From Rufibacter roseolus (GTDB lineage Bacteria > Bacteroidota > Bacteroidia > Cytophagales > Hymenobacteraceae), in NCBI RefSeq assembly GCF_017916365.1, contig NZ_JAFMSU010000002.1:1116001-1180000 (forward strand): a stretch of 64,000 nt of DNA. The letters are read 5' to 3'. A program made the position numbers and the translations under genes. The notes beneath the pieces are model-generated. The model did not search any database. It saw nothing but the letters and a program-made list of their open reading frames with translations, and was not told the DNA's origin. This document shows positions 54,297-62,396 of the stretch, piece after piece (position 1 is the stretch's first letter; the number at the start of each line of letters is the position of its first letter).

Positions 54297-54332
54297 GGAT
54301 ACTAGTATCAAGACACCAGTATCAGGACTTCT
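54297..54332 (-). repeat. GATAC leader repeat, copy 2
   Basis: On the minus strand: AAGTCCTGATACTGGTGTC followed by TTGATACTAGTATC, ending just before the gldF ATG. Same order, orientation and distance to the start codon as copy 1 before the GH65 gene. Confidence 0.5.
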
Positions 54333-54352
54333 TTAAAGTTGGCTAATTTCTA

Positions 54353-54387
54353 TTTTAAGCTCCATTTCTGAAAATGAGCCCAAAAAC
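54353..54387. repeat. Intergenic palindrome family copy between gldA and gldF (a)
   Basis: TTTTAAGCTCCATTTC...GAGCCCAAAAAC, 35 nt. Confidence 0.55.
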
Positions 54388-54519
54388 AGAATTCACATTT
54401 ATTATTCAAAACTGCATCTGTCATCTTGAAAAGATCTTGTGGGCAAACTAGTCAGACGTTAACTAAGCAATAATACAGCTTGCAACCAGGATCCTTTCAG
54501 GATGACAAAAAAGGTTTCT

Positions 54520-54555
54520 GTTTTCGACCCCATTTCTGGGAATGAGGCTCAAAAC
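54520..54555. repeat. Intergenic palindrome family copy between gldA and gldF (b)
   Basis: GTTTTCGACCCCATTTC...GAGGCTCAAAAC, 36 nt, 7 bp after the gldA stop codon. Confidence 0.55.
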
Positions 54556-54562
54556 AACTTTT

Positions 54563-55483
54563 CTATTTACCTGATTTCGTCAGATCCTGGAACAGTTTCT
54601 CCAGGGAGTTCTCTTCCTGCTGAAGCCCAACCAACGGCCAGCCTCTCTCCCCTGCCAACCGGAAAATGGAAGAGCGGAGATCAATGTTGGAGGCGGCGAT
54701 GACACGGTATTTCAGTGGCCCGGCGGGTTCCACGCGCTCTACCCCCGGCAAAGTCAACAACGGCGCAGGGTCTACTTCAGCCTCAAACTCTGCCAGAATC
54801 CTGGTTTCCTTGTGGCCCATGGTACGGAGATCGGCTACGGGGCTGTCTGCCACCAGTTGGCCCTGATTGATGATGAGCACGCGGTCACAGAGGGCGCTTA
54901 CCTCCTGCATGATGTGGGTGGAGAACAAAACTGTCTTCGCCTGCCCTACTTCTTTGATCAGTTGCCTGATCTCCACAATCTGGTTCGGGTCAAGGCCGGT
55001 GGTAGGTTCATCCAGGATAAGCACCTGCGGATCATGGATGAGCGCCTGCGCCAATCCTACCCGTTGCCGATATCCTTTTGACAACGCCCCGATCTTCTTG
55101 TGGCGTTCCCGCGTGAGCCCGCAGAGGTTGATCATTTCCTCGGTGCGGGATTTTACTTGGTTACCGTTGAGGCCGTGCAGTTTACCCACGAAGTGCAGGT
55201 ACTCGCGCACGTACATGTCCAGGTACAGGGGGTTATGCTCGGGCAGGTAACCCACCTGGCGGCGCACCTCCTTAGGTTCTTCCAGCACATCGTGGCCGTT
55301 CACCAGTACCGTACCGCTGCTGGGCGGCAGGTAACAGGTGGCAATTTTCATGGTAGTAGATTTGCCTGCCCCGTTTGGTCCCAAAAACCCCACAATCTCA
55401 CCCGTGCGCACCGTAAACGAGACATGGTCTACGGCGGCCTGGGTCCCATACAGTTTGGTCAGGTCTTTTATTTCAATTCCCAT
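54563..55483 (-). CDS. gldA: Gliding-motility ABC transporter ATP-binding protein GldA
   Basis: 306 residues. Walker A GFLGPNGAGKSTTMKIATCY, Q-loop/signature region GALSKGYRQRVGLAQALIHD, Walker B VLILDEPTTGLDPNQIVEI and the His switch VLFSTHIMQEV are all intact. The C-terminal ~80 residues (VDPAPLLTLPGVERVEPAGP) match the extension found in GldA/ABC-2 exporters. It powers GldFG. It is separated from gldF by 273 bp holding two palindrome copies and a leader repeat, so gldA and gldFG may be independently expressed. It follows an SDR gene by 9 bp. Confidence 0.93.
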   Translation of the reverse strand: MGIEIKDLTKLYGTQAAVDHVSFTVRTGEIVGFLGPNGAGKSTTMKIATCYLPPSSGTVLVNGHDVLEEPKEVRRQVGYLPEHNPLYLDMYVREYLHFVGKLHGLNGNQVKSRTEEMINLCGLTRERHKKIGALSKGYRQRVGLAQALIHDPQVLILDEPTTGLDPNQIVEIRQLIKEVGQAKTVLFSTHIMQEVSALCDRVLIINQGQLVADSPVADLRTMGHKETRILAEFEAEVDPAPLLTLPGVERVEPAGPLKYRVIAASNIDLRSSIFRLAGERGWPLVGLQQEENSLEKLFQDLTKSGK

Positions 55484-55492
55484 GCGTAAGGG

Positions 55493-56209
55493 TTAGGCTT
55501 TCTTTTTCTCTGGACGGCCCTTGGGCATGAGTGGTCGCACCTCAATGTCCACGTGGTGGTAGTTGGGCGGCGACTGCAGCACGTGCAAGATGGTAGAGGC
55601 AATGTCTTCAGGCTGCATCATGTTCTCTGGTGCGGTGCCGGTTCCCTCAAAACCGTCAAAGAAACTGGTGGCGGTTGAGCCCGGATAGATGCAGGTTACT
55701 TTAATGCCGTGCGGCCGAACTTCCTTGAAAAGCGACTGCGAGATGCCGCGCACCGCGAATTTGGTGGCGCAGTAGCCGCTCATGTTCTCAATGCCCGTTA
55801 ACCCGGCAATGGAGGAGATATTGATGATATGGCCTTCCAGTTGTTTTTTCATCTGGGGCAGCACCAAGCGCGTGCAGTAGAAGATCCCGTTCACGTTGGT
55901 GTCCATCATGGTCTGCCAGTCACGGGGGCTCATGGTGTCAATGGCTCCCTGGATGCCTAGCCCGGCGTTGTTGATGAGCACGGAGATATTCTGCCGTAAG
56001 CGCTCAACGGTCTGCTCGTAGGCCGTCAGCACTGAGTGCTCAAAGCGCACGTCGCACTCAAAAAAATAGAAATCTGGGTGAGATATTTTAGGGCGCGAGC
56101 GGCTCCAGCTTACCACGGTTGCTCCTTGCTCCAACAACAGTTTGGCGGCAGCCAGACCAATCCCGCTGCTGGCACCGGTGATCACAACTACTTTTCCTTC
56201 TAGTTCCAT
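55493..56209 (-). CDS. SDR family NAD(P)-dependent oxidoreductase
   Basis: 238 residues of the classical short-chain dehydrogenase type. Cofactor site VVVITGASSGIGLAAAKLLL, NNAG motif (INNAGLGIQGAIDTM), catalytic Ser in HIINISSIAGLTGIENMSG and the Y-x-x-x-K pair in YCATKFAVRGISQSLFKEVR. The WSRS after the first fold suggests NADP preference. Substrate unknown. It lies 9 bp before gldA and is probably co-transcribed with it. Confidence 0.88.
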   Translation of the reverse strand: MELEGKVVVITGASSGIGLAAAKLLLEQGATVVSWSRSRPKISHPDFYFFECDVRFEHSVLTAYEQTVERLRQNISVLINNAGLGIQGAIDTMSPRDWQTMMDTNVNGIFYCTRLVLPQMKKQLEGHIINISSIAGLTGIENMSGYCATKFAVRGISQSLFKEVRPHGIKVTCIYPGSTATSFFDGFEGTGTAPENMMQPEDIASTILHVLQSPPNYHHVDIEVRPLMPKGRPEKKKA

Positions 56210-56390
56210 ATCTTAGAATTTGCTCAAATTTAATCAAAAGAGATTTACCTATATCTAATTGTTCAATTTTAGCGCACCAGCTCAACGACCTTTATATAGA
56301 TTATTGATTATCCTGCTTCTTTATGGCCTAACCATATGTTTTTCCACTACCCCCTGGTACTACAGCTTCAGTGTTGAAGGGTTAAGTACG

Positions 56391-57179
56391 TCACTGAGGC
56401 GCTTCGTTTGCGCCATCACTTTCAATAGAAGTTTCCCAGCCATCATATTTAGCTCCGTACTCCTGGGCCAGTCTCCAGAGGTAAAGCACCATGTCATTGA
56501 TAGGCTCTTCCTCGGTTTTGGACTCTGATGAAACCTCTAGTTTATAGTGCAGTTTCTCAAAATCAGGCTCAAAACCCTCTTCCTCTTTCGCGTAGCCTTT
56601 GGTGGAGATTTCCTGCCAGTACTTCTCTCGGGAAGCTTCATCCGGGAAATAGATCCAATGCTCCACCTTGCGCGAAACAGTAGGGTTGTCGCCGGCTTCC
56701 TCAAGATGACGGAGAACTTTCGCATTCTGGATCTTTTGTACATCGGCTGGTTCCGGGAAGAGGAACTCCAGGTAGGTTTCCCATTCCGGGTCTTCCCAGG
56801 TCTCTGCCTCAAAACTGTACTGCGGGAATTTCTCTGCGACCTCATTAAGGTAATGCTCCACCATGAGCACCTCCCGGGCATAAAAATAGAATTTCCGGAA
56901 GCCTCCGTTCAGGGTTTTTCCTACAAAAACCGCTTCCAAACCAGTCTCAAAAATATCGGCTAAAAGGTCTTCTATTTCACCCAGGGCCTCCCACTCCGTG
57001 TCCTCCGGAAAACCATCTTCCCGCACAGACAATACGGGCACCGTGACTTCAACTACTTTCTCCTGCTCTTCCAGTGGCGCCACCGAACTCAGGTTCAGGT
57101 CCAGCCCAATGAAGGCCGGTTTTGATTCGATCTGGCAAAAGTAGACGTCCCAGTCCGGCTGGTATTCATTATCTTCCAT
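56391..57179 (-). CDS. DUF695-like + RraB-like two-domain protein
   Basis: 262 acidic residues, no signal or membrane segment. Residues ~1-145 (PDWDVYFCQIESKPAFIGLD, GRKFYFYAREVLMVEHYLN-type block at 95-120, WETYLEFLFPEPADVQ) resemble the DUF695 module. Residues ~145-250 (SRKVEHWIYFPDEASREKYW, EISTKGYAKEEEGFEPDF, MVLYLWRLAQEYGAKYDGWE) resemble RraB, the regulator-of-ribonuclease-activity-B fold. RraB inhibits RNase E in enterobacteria, but RNase E-type targets in Bacteroidota are not established, so function remains open. Confidence 0.72.
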   Translation of the reverse strand: MEDNEYQPDWDVYFCQIESKPAFIGLDLNLSSVAPLEEQEKVVEVTVPVLSVREDGFPEDTEWEALGEIEDLLADIFETGLEAVFVGKTLNGGFRKFYFYAREVLMVEHYLNEVAEKFPQYSFEAETWEDPEWETYLEFLFPEPADVQKIQNAKVLRHLEEAGDNPTVSRKVEHWIYFPDEASREKYWQEISTKGYAKEEEGFEPDFEKLHYKLEVSSESKTEEEPINDMVLYLWRLAQEYGAKYDGWETSIESDGANEAPQ

Positions 57180-57199
57180 GTTGTTCTTTTTGGGCTTGC

Positions 57200-57907
57200 T
57201 TATATATCGCCTAATTGCGGACGCAGCAACAGTTCCTCTATAACGGTTTGTTTGGAGATATAGTGGGCGTTCCAGATGGCATTGGCCACATCCTCTGGTT
57301 TCATGAACCGGTCTTTGGGCAGATCCACGCCTTCCCAGCTAGAGGTGTAAGTAGCACCCGGCAGCACCGCCGTCACCCTGATGTTGTACTCCTTCAGTTC
57401 TTCGCGCAGAACCCTGGTCATGCCGTACAAGGCGTGCTTGGCAATGCAGTAAGAGCCGCCGTTGGGGTAAGCCATAATACTGGCCGTAGAGCAGAGCGTG
57501 AAAATGTGTCCATCGCGGCGCCGGATCATATCTGTGACCAGGCCCTTGGTAAGGTCATAGGCACTGTACAGGTTGGTGTTGATCATCTCGCGCAGCACCG
57601 TATCGCTCTCCTCATGGATTTTACCCGGGATGAAGAAGCCGGCGTTGTTCACCAGCACATCTACCTTCACTTTCAAAGACTGAATGTACTCAAGAAAACG
57701 CTGCACCTCCCCTGCCTGGCTTACATCCGCGGACACAAAGAAAACCTTGGAGAAAGTGTATTTCTGTTCTATCTCCAGCTTAAGATTATCAAGGTCTTTC
57801 TGGCTGCGGGAGCAGGTGATGATATGGAACCCCTCGGCCGCGAAACGGTCTACAATGGCTCGTCCAATGCCCTTGGTACCGCCCGTAACCACTATATATT
57901 TTTGCAT
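57200..57907 (-). CDS. SDR family NAD(P)-dependent oxidoreductase
   Basis: 235 residues. Cofactor motif IVVTGGTKGIGRAIVDRFAA, then DVLVNNAGFFIPGKI, FTLCSTASIMAYPNGGSYCI with the catalytic Ser, and Y-C-I-A-K as catalytic pair. The TCSRSQKDLDNL after the first fold is again NADP-like. It belongs to a subgroup close to 3-ketoacyl-ACP or sepiapterin-type reductases, but the substrate cannot be told. It is 20 bp upstream of the DUF695-RraB-like gene on the same strand. Confidence 0.87.
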   Translation of the reverse strand: MQKYIVVTGGTKGIGRAIVDRFAAEGFHIITCSRSQKDLDNLKLEIEQKYTFSKVFFVSADVSQAGEVQRFLEYIQSLKVKVDVLVNNAGFFIPGKIHEESDTVLREMINTNLYSAYDLTKGLVTDMIRRRDGHIFTLCSTASIMAYPNGGSYCIAKHALYGMTRVLREELKEYNIRVTAVLPGATYTSSWEGVDLPKDRFMKPEDVANAIWNAHYISKQTVIEELLLRPQLGDI

Positions 57908-58016
57908 GAGAACGATGTTTTTTCTTTTTTCAACGTAATATAGGCATTTGAAACTAAGATTTGCCTAAACACCACCCCTTGCGGCGAGCCTGCATTGACC
58001 TCTTTGAACTAACTGC

Positions 58017-58745
58017 ATGAAAACTTTTGGTGCATTTTTACTCTTTTTATCCAGCCTTGTTAAAAGAGGTGAGTCTCCCAGGATTCTGTTAAACAGAACC
58101 ATAGATGAAGCCATCTTAATTGGCATTGACTCAGTTTTTATTGTGGCAGTGGTTTCTACCTTTATTGGGGCGGTAACCTGCGTGCAAATCTCCTATAACC
58201 TGACCAATGCCTTAATCCCGAGGTCTACCATCGGGTTCATGGTACGGGAAATGACCATCCTGGAACTGGCCCCTACCATTACCTCCATTGTTTTGGCCGG
58301 TAAAGTAGGCTCCAGTATTGCGGGCGGCTTGGGTACCATGCGCATCACAGAACAGGTAGACGCCCTGGAGGTAATGGGAATCAACTCCTCATCTTACCTG
58401 GTGTTGCCTAAAATCATGGCCGCTTTCCTGGTGTTTCCTATGCTGGTGATTGTGTCTATGTTCCTATCCATTTTGGGCGGCTACCTTGCCGGAAGTTTAT
58501 CTGGCGCCTTGTCTGGGCAGGAGTACATCACGGGTTTACGGTCAGATTTTATTCCATACAACATTACCTTCGCTTTGATCAAATCTGTGGTGTTTGCCTT
58601 TCTGGTGGCGTCCATCTCTTCTTACCAGGGATACTTCACAGAAGGTGGCGCCCTGGAGGTAGGTAGAGCCAGTACCAAAGCCGTTACCAACAGCGTGATT
58701 GCCATTCTGATCGCTGACTTTGTTTGCGCGCAGTTATTGCTCTAA
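58017..58745 (+). CDS. mlaE: MlaE family ABC transporter permease (lipid transport)
   Basis: 242 residues with five to six membrane helices. The MlaE/YrbE signature ELAPTITSIVLAGKVGSSIA followed by GLGTMRITEQVDALEVMGIN is intact, and FLVFPMLVIVSMFLSILGGY is a further helix. With the ATPase encoded 41 bp downstream it forms the inner-membrane part of an Mla-type phospholipid transporter that keeps the outer membrane asymmetric. No MCE-domain gene is in the window; in Bacteroidota it often lies next to this pair or elsewhere, so the module is incomplete here. Confidence 0.92.
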   Translation: MKTFGAFLLFLSSLVKRGESPRILLNRTIDEAILIGIDSVFIVAVVSTFIGAVTCVQISYNLTNALIPRSTIGFMVREMTILELAPTITSIVLAGKVGSSIAGGLGTMRITEQVDALEVMGINSSSYLVLPKIMAAFLVFPMLVIVSMFLSILGGYLAGSLSGALSGQEYITGLRSDFIPYNITFALIKSVVFAFLVASISSYQGYFTEGGALEVGRASTKAVTNSVIAILIADFVCAQLLL

Positions 58746-58786
58746 GCACATTTTGCATAAAGGCAACCCCTTCTGGTTGAACCAAC

Positions 58787-59593
58787 ATGATAGAAATCCA
58801 TAACATACATAAAACCTTCAACGGCGTGAAGGTACTCAACGGCATCAGCGGAAACTTTGAGTCTGGCAAGATGAACATGCTATTAGGCGCCAGCGGTACC
58901 GGTAAAAGCGTGCTCCTGAAATGCATTGTAGGGTTGGTGAAACCAGACCTGGGCAGCATCACATATGACGGGCGCATCTTCGCGAACAACAAACTAGACA
59001 TTAAACAGGAGATCAGACGCAAGATTGGAATGCTCTTCCAGGGCAGTGCCCTGTTTGACTCCATGACCGTGAATGAGAACGTGGAATTCCCACTGCGAAT
59101 GCTCTCAGACATGAGCAAAAACGACCGCTTAGACCGGGTGCAATTCTGCCTCAAAAGAGTGGGCCTGGAAAACGCCGGCAATAAAATGCCTTCTGAGCTG
59201 AGCGGCGGGATGAAGAAACGCGTGGGCATTGCCCGGGCCATTGCCCCTAACTGCACCTACCTTTTCTGCGATGAACCCAACTCAGGCCTTGATCCCCTCA
59301 CCGCCATCACCATTGATGAGCTGATCAAGGAAATCACCTTGGAGTACAACATTACCACCATTGTTGTAACCCATGACATGAACTCCGTGCTGGAGTATGG
59401 CGACAATGTGATGTTCCTGTACAAAGGCCATAAACTCTGGGAAGGCCACAGCAGCACCATCATGGACACCAACGTGAAGGAACTGAATGACTTTATCTTC
59501 TCTAACCGCCTGATGCGCGATGCCAAGAAAGTGGACGAGATTGAGGCGGAAGAGCGCCAGGAAGACGAGCAAAGACACGAAGAGCAGCGGTAG
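58787..59593 (+). CDS. mlaF: MlaF-like ABC transporter ATP-binding protein
   Basis: 268 residues. Walker A MLLGASGTGKSVLLKCIVGL with the S/T-G-x-GKS variant typical of MlaF, signature SELSGGMKKRVGIARAIAPN, Walker B YLFCDEPNSGLDPLTAITID and TIVVTHDMNSVLEYGDNVMF. The charged C-terminal tail (EIEAEERQEDEQRHEEQR) is an unusual acidic/basic helix of ~25 residues; in other bacteria a C-terminal tail of MlaF binds MlaB, but no STAS MlaB gene is adjacent. Co-transcribed with mlaE. Confidence 0.92.
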   Translation: MIEIHNIHKTFNGVKVLNGISGNFESGKMNMLLGASGTGKSVLLKCIVGLVKPDLGSITYDGRIFANNKLDIKQEIRRKIGMLFQGSALFDSMTVNENVEFPLRMLSDMSKNDRLDRVQFCLKRVGLENAGNKMPSELSGGMKKRVGIARAIAPNCTYLFCDEPNSGLDPLTAITIDELIKEITLEYNITTIVVTHDMNSVLEYGDNVMFLYKGHKLWEGHSSTIMDTNVKELNDFIFSNRLMRDAKKVDEIEAEERQEDEQRHEEQR

Positions 59594-59612
59594 AACTTTT
59601 CTAACCTAATCT

Positions 59613-59648
59613 GTTTGAGGCTTATTTTGAAGAAATCGGGCCTGAAAC
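59613..59648. repeat. Intergenic palindrome family copy after mlaF
   Basis: GTTTGAGGCTTATTTT...TCGGGCCTGAAAC, 36 nt, 20 bp after the mlaF stop. Confidence 0.55.
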
Positions 59649-59795
59649 GAAAAGGAGGTTTAGCTTTCATCTAACTGGCAGATTATATTTTTTACCAAAA
59701 AAAGTTTGATGAAGACAAGTCTGATTCTTGCCTGTTTTTAGAAAATCAGGTTGGAACCTGAAATCGTTAAACAGAAATCAACACAGCCCTTTCCT

Positions 59796-59864
59796 GAGGC
59801 TAACGCCTCACTGAAGTTGCAAACTTCAACTCATTGTAGGTCCAAGTTAAAAACTTGAACCAGA
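59796..59864. repeat. Array of three mini-hairpins
   Basis: Consecutive short palindromes GAGGC-taac-GCCTC, TGAAGTT-gca-AACTTCA and CAAGTT-aaa-AACTTG, with spacers of ~5-15 bp. No coding frame is supported. The block looks like a dispersed intergenic element rather than a terminator. Confidence 0.4.
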
Positions 59865-59933
59865 GATTGAACGGAAGAAAAGGTGGCTATTTTAAGACCG
59901 GTAAACCGGATATATATTCAAAACCAGAATAGA

Positions 59934-59986
59934 CCTATAAAAAGAAAGCGTCTCAGGCAGAACCTGAGACGCTTTCTTTTTATAGG
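59934..59986. terminator. Bidirectional terminator between mlaF and the BFN gene
   Basis: A perfect 24-bp stem (59934-59957 with 59963-59986), loop CAGAA; core GAAAGCGTCTCAGG / CCTGAGACGCTTTC with A- and T-runs outside. It ends 11 bp from the stop of the opposing gene. Confidence 0.9.
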
Positions 59987-59997
59987 ATTAATAAAGC

Positions 59998-60609
59998 TTA
60001 ATTCCGTTTGTTCAATTCGTCGCGGATTTTGGCGGCCCGTTCGTAGTCCTCTTTTTCCAGGGCCTCGTTGAGCATGGTGTTCAGCTCGTCAACGGATACC
60101 TCTTTGAGGTTGCCTTTCCCGCTGCCTGAGGTGGATACGCTGGTAGATGCGGAGGTTGGGATCTCATCGGTTTCTTCTTCGTCCTCCTCTTCCTCCATAT
60201 CACTTAAGATGATACCGGCTTCTGAAAGAACGGACTCCACGGTGTAGATGGGCACCCCAAACCGCAGCCCAATGGCGATAGCGTCTGACGGACGGGCGTC
60301 CAGCTCAAACTCCTTCTCGCCGTCTGTGCACACGATCTTGGAAAAGAACACCCCTTCCTTTAAATCCGAAATCATAATCTCCTGCACGCTCACCTCCATC
60401 TGCTGGGCAAAGGACTTGAACAAGTCATGCGTAAGCGGGCGGGTAGGATTAATCTTTTCAATCTGGATAGCAATGGACTGCGCCTCAAACATGCCTATGA
60501 TGATAGGCAAACGGCGACTTCCCTCCTTTTCGCCCAGAACCAGGGCAAAAGATCCGGATTGCGACTGGCTTGAGGACAAACCAAGAATCTCTAGCTCAAT
60601 TTTCTTCAC
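59998..60609 (-). CDS. Bifunctional nuclease (BFN, DUF151) domain protein with C-terminal UVR motif
   Basis: 203 residues. The BFN domain (about 1-135) shows EILGLSSSQSQSGSFALVLG, RLPIIIGMFEAQSIAIQIE, LTHDLFKSFAQQMEVSVQEI and FELDARPSDAIAIGLRFGVP. A Ser/Thr-rich linker (SASTSVSTSGSGKGN) joins a UvrB/UvrC interaction motif: ELNTMLNEALEKEDYERAAK, IRDELN. This domain pair is standard for Bacteroidota BFN proteins. Nuclease activity is known for some relatives; the cellular role is unclear. It follows etfA by 10 bp and shares its operon. Confidence 0.88.
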   Translation of the reverse strand: MKKIELEILGLSSSQSQSGSFALVLGEKEGSRRLPIIIGMFEAQSIAIQIEKINPTRPLTHDLFKSFAQQMEVSVQEIMISDLKEGVFFSKIVCTDGEKEFELDARPSDAIAIGLRFGVPIYTVESVLSEAGIILSDMEEEEDEEETDEIPTSASTSVSTSGSGKGNLKEVSVDELNTMLNEALEKEDYERAAKIRDELNKRN

Positions 60610-60619
60610 AGTTTCTCTT

Positions 60620-61594
60620 CTATTTGTCTAAAGCTTTGGCGGCTTCTATCAATTTAGGTACAACCTCAGTAGCGTCTCCCACAATACCGTAATCTGCGGC
60701 TTTGAAGAATGGTGCCTCCGGATCTTTATTGATAACGACAATTACTTTAGAAGAGTTAACCCCAGCCAGGTGTTGAATGGCTCCGGAGATGCCCACCGCG
60801 ATGTAAAGGTTAGGGCTCACGGTGATTCCGGTCTGGCCTACGTGCTCATGATGCGGTCTCCAGCCCACGTCGGCCACGGGCTTGGAACAGGCAGTGGCAG
60901 CACCCAGCGCTTTGGCTAGATCCTCAATCAAATGCCAGTTTTCAGGCCCTTTTAAGCCTCTACCGCCAGAAACAACCAGATCAGCCTCTGTCAACAGGAT
61001 GTCGCCAGACTGGCGGATGGTTTCCTTGGGAGCCGTCGCGAAGTCAGCATCAGACAGATCAGCCGAGAAATTCTCTACCGTGGCAGTGCCGCCGGCAGCG
61101 GTTTCAATGTCCAGCGCATTTTTCTTTACGGCGATAATTTTTTTATCTGAGGTCAATTCCACGTCTGAAAACGCCTTGCCGGAGAACACCCCGCGGCGCA
61201 CGGTGAACGAAGAACCGTTGATCTGCGGCAAAGACACCACGTTGGTCGCCAAAGAGGCGCCCAGTTTCACCGCCAGACGAGAACCGATAGCGGCCCCGAT
61301 GTTGGAGTTGGAAAGCACAATCACGGTGGAGTTTTCCACCTCGGCGGCTTTGGCGATCACTTTCACGTAGGCAGCCGCCACAAAATCATGCAGGCGGGTG
61401 TCATTGTCTAATAAAACTTTGGAGACTCCCTGCTCACCCAAACGGGTAAGGGCATCTGCCTGCACATCGCCAATGGCAACGGCGGTGGCCGAGGTACCCA
61501 GGGCGGCGGCTACTTTGCTCCCGTACGAAGCTGCTTCCAGGGAAGACTTCTTCACTTCGCCGTTCGCGCACTCAATCACTACTAATACTGACAT
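60620..61594 (-). CDS. etfA: Electron transfer flavoprotein subunit alpha
   Basis: 324 residues. The C-terminal FAD domain is clear: VVSGGRGLKGPENWHLIEDL, ACSKPVADVGWRPHHEHVGQ, TGITVSPNLYIAVGISGAIQ and SSKVIVVINKDPEAPFFKAA. The N-terminal half is the Rossmann-like domain shared with EtfB. It carries electrons from acyl-CoA and other dehydrogenases to ETF:quinone oxidoreductase. It lies 2 bp after etfB, operon etfB-etfA-BFN. Confidence 0.96.
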   Translation of the reverse strand: MSVLVVIECANGEVKKSSLEAASYGSKVAAALGTSATAVAIGDVQADALTRLGEQGVSKVLLDNDTRLHDFVAAAYVKVIAKAAEVENSTVIVLSNSNIGAAIGSRLAVKLGASLATNVVSLPQINGSSFTVRRGVFSGKAFSDVELTSDKKIIAVKKNALDIETAAGGTATVENFSADLSDADFATAPKETIRQSGDILLTEADLVVSGGRGLKGPENWHLIEDLAKALGAATACSKPVADVGWRPHHEHVGQTGITVSPNLYIAVGISGAIQHLAGVNSSKVIVVINKDPEAPFFKAADYGIVGDATEVVPKLIEAAKALDK

Positions 61595-61596
61595 GC

Positions 61597-62334
61597 TTAT
61601 AGAACTTTAGCTTCGTTACGCAATAATTTAATGAGGTCACCGGCGCTCTCGGCGGGGATCATCTTCACCCCAGATTTGGCGGGTGGCAACTCATAGTTCT
61701 GGACGCTGGTTTTGGCATCCTGGCCTACCGGCTCCACTACTTTCAAAGGCTTGGTGCGGGCCGTCATGATACCGCGCATGTTGGGGATGCGGGGCTCGGT
61801 CATAGGCTGCTGAGCAGTCACTACCAATGGCAGAGAGGCCTCAATCACTTCTTTACCGCCTTCAATCTCACGCTCCAAAGTAGCGGTTGAACCGTTCACG
61901 TCCAGTTTAATGGCGGGGGCAATGGTAGGGATGCCTAACAACTCACCAACCATGCCGTGTACCTGGAATCCGTTGTAGTCAATAGACTCACGGCCCATCA
62001 GGATAAGGTCATAGCCGCCTTCTTTGGCGTAGTGGGCAATCTGCTGGGCAACCAGGAAAGCATCGGTAGGTTTCAAATTAACTCTGATGGCGTCATCTGC
62101 CCCAATGGCCAAAGCCTTCCGGATATTTGGTTCGGTATCGGCTTCGCCTACGTTCAGTACCGTCACGGTTCCGCCCTGGGCTTCTTTCAGCTCAATGGCG
62201 CGGGTAAGGGCATATTCATCGTAAGGGTTAATGACAAACTGAACCCCGGCCGTGTTAAACGCTTTGCCGTCAGGCGAAAAGGTTATTTTGGTGGTGGTAT
62301 CAGGCACGTTGCTAATGCAAACTAAGATCTTCAT
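61597..62334 (-). CDS. etfB: Electron transfer flavoprotein subunit beta
   Basis: 245 residues. MKILVCISNVPDTTTKITFS, INPYDEYALTRAIELKEAQG, ADDAIRVNLKPTDAFLVAQQ and GRESIDYNGFQVHGMVGELL are the AMP/FAD-binding signatures of group I ETF beta, and VVTAQQPMTEPRIPNMRGIM is the recognition-loop region. First gene of the etfB-etfA-BFN operon, divergent from the TPR gene. Confidence 0.96.
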   Translation of the reverse strand: MKILVCISNVPDTTTKITFSPDGKAFNTAGVQFVINPYDEYALTRAIELKEAQGGTVTVLNVGEADTEPNIRKALAIGADDAIRVNLKPTDAFLVAQQIAHYAKEGGYDLILMGRESIDYNGFQVHGMVGELLGIPTIAPAIKLDVNGSTATLEREIEGGKEVIEASLPLVVTAQQPMTEPRIPNMRGIMTARTKPLKVVEPVGQDAKTSVQNYELPPAKSGVKMIPAESAGDLIKLLRNEAKVL

Positions 62335-62360
62335 TTAACTTAGGGTTAGCTTAATTAAGT

Positions 62361-62368
62361 TAATTTTG
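62361..62368 (+). promoter_or_regulatory. Putative -7 box of the TPR gene
   Basis: TAATTTTG, 28 nt before the ATG at 62397, matches the Bacteroidota TAnnTTTG consensus. Confidence 0.4.
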
Positions 62369-62396
62369 TGGGCAATTTAAAAGAATAATTCATCAA

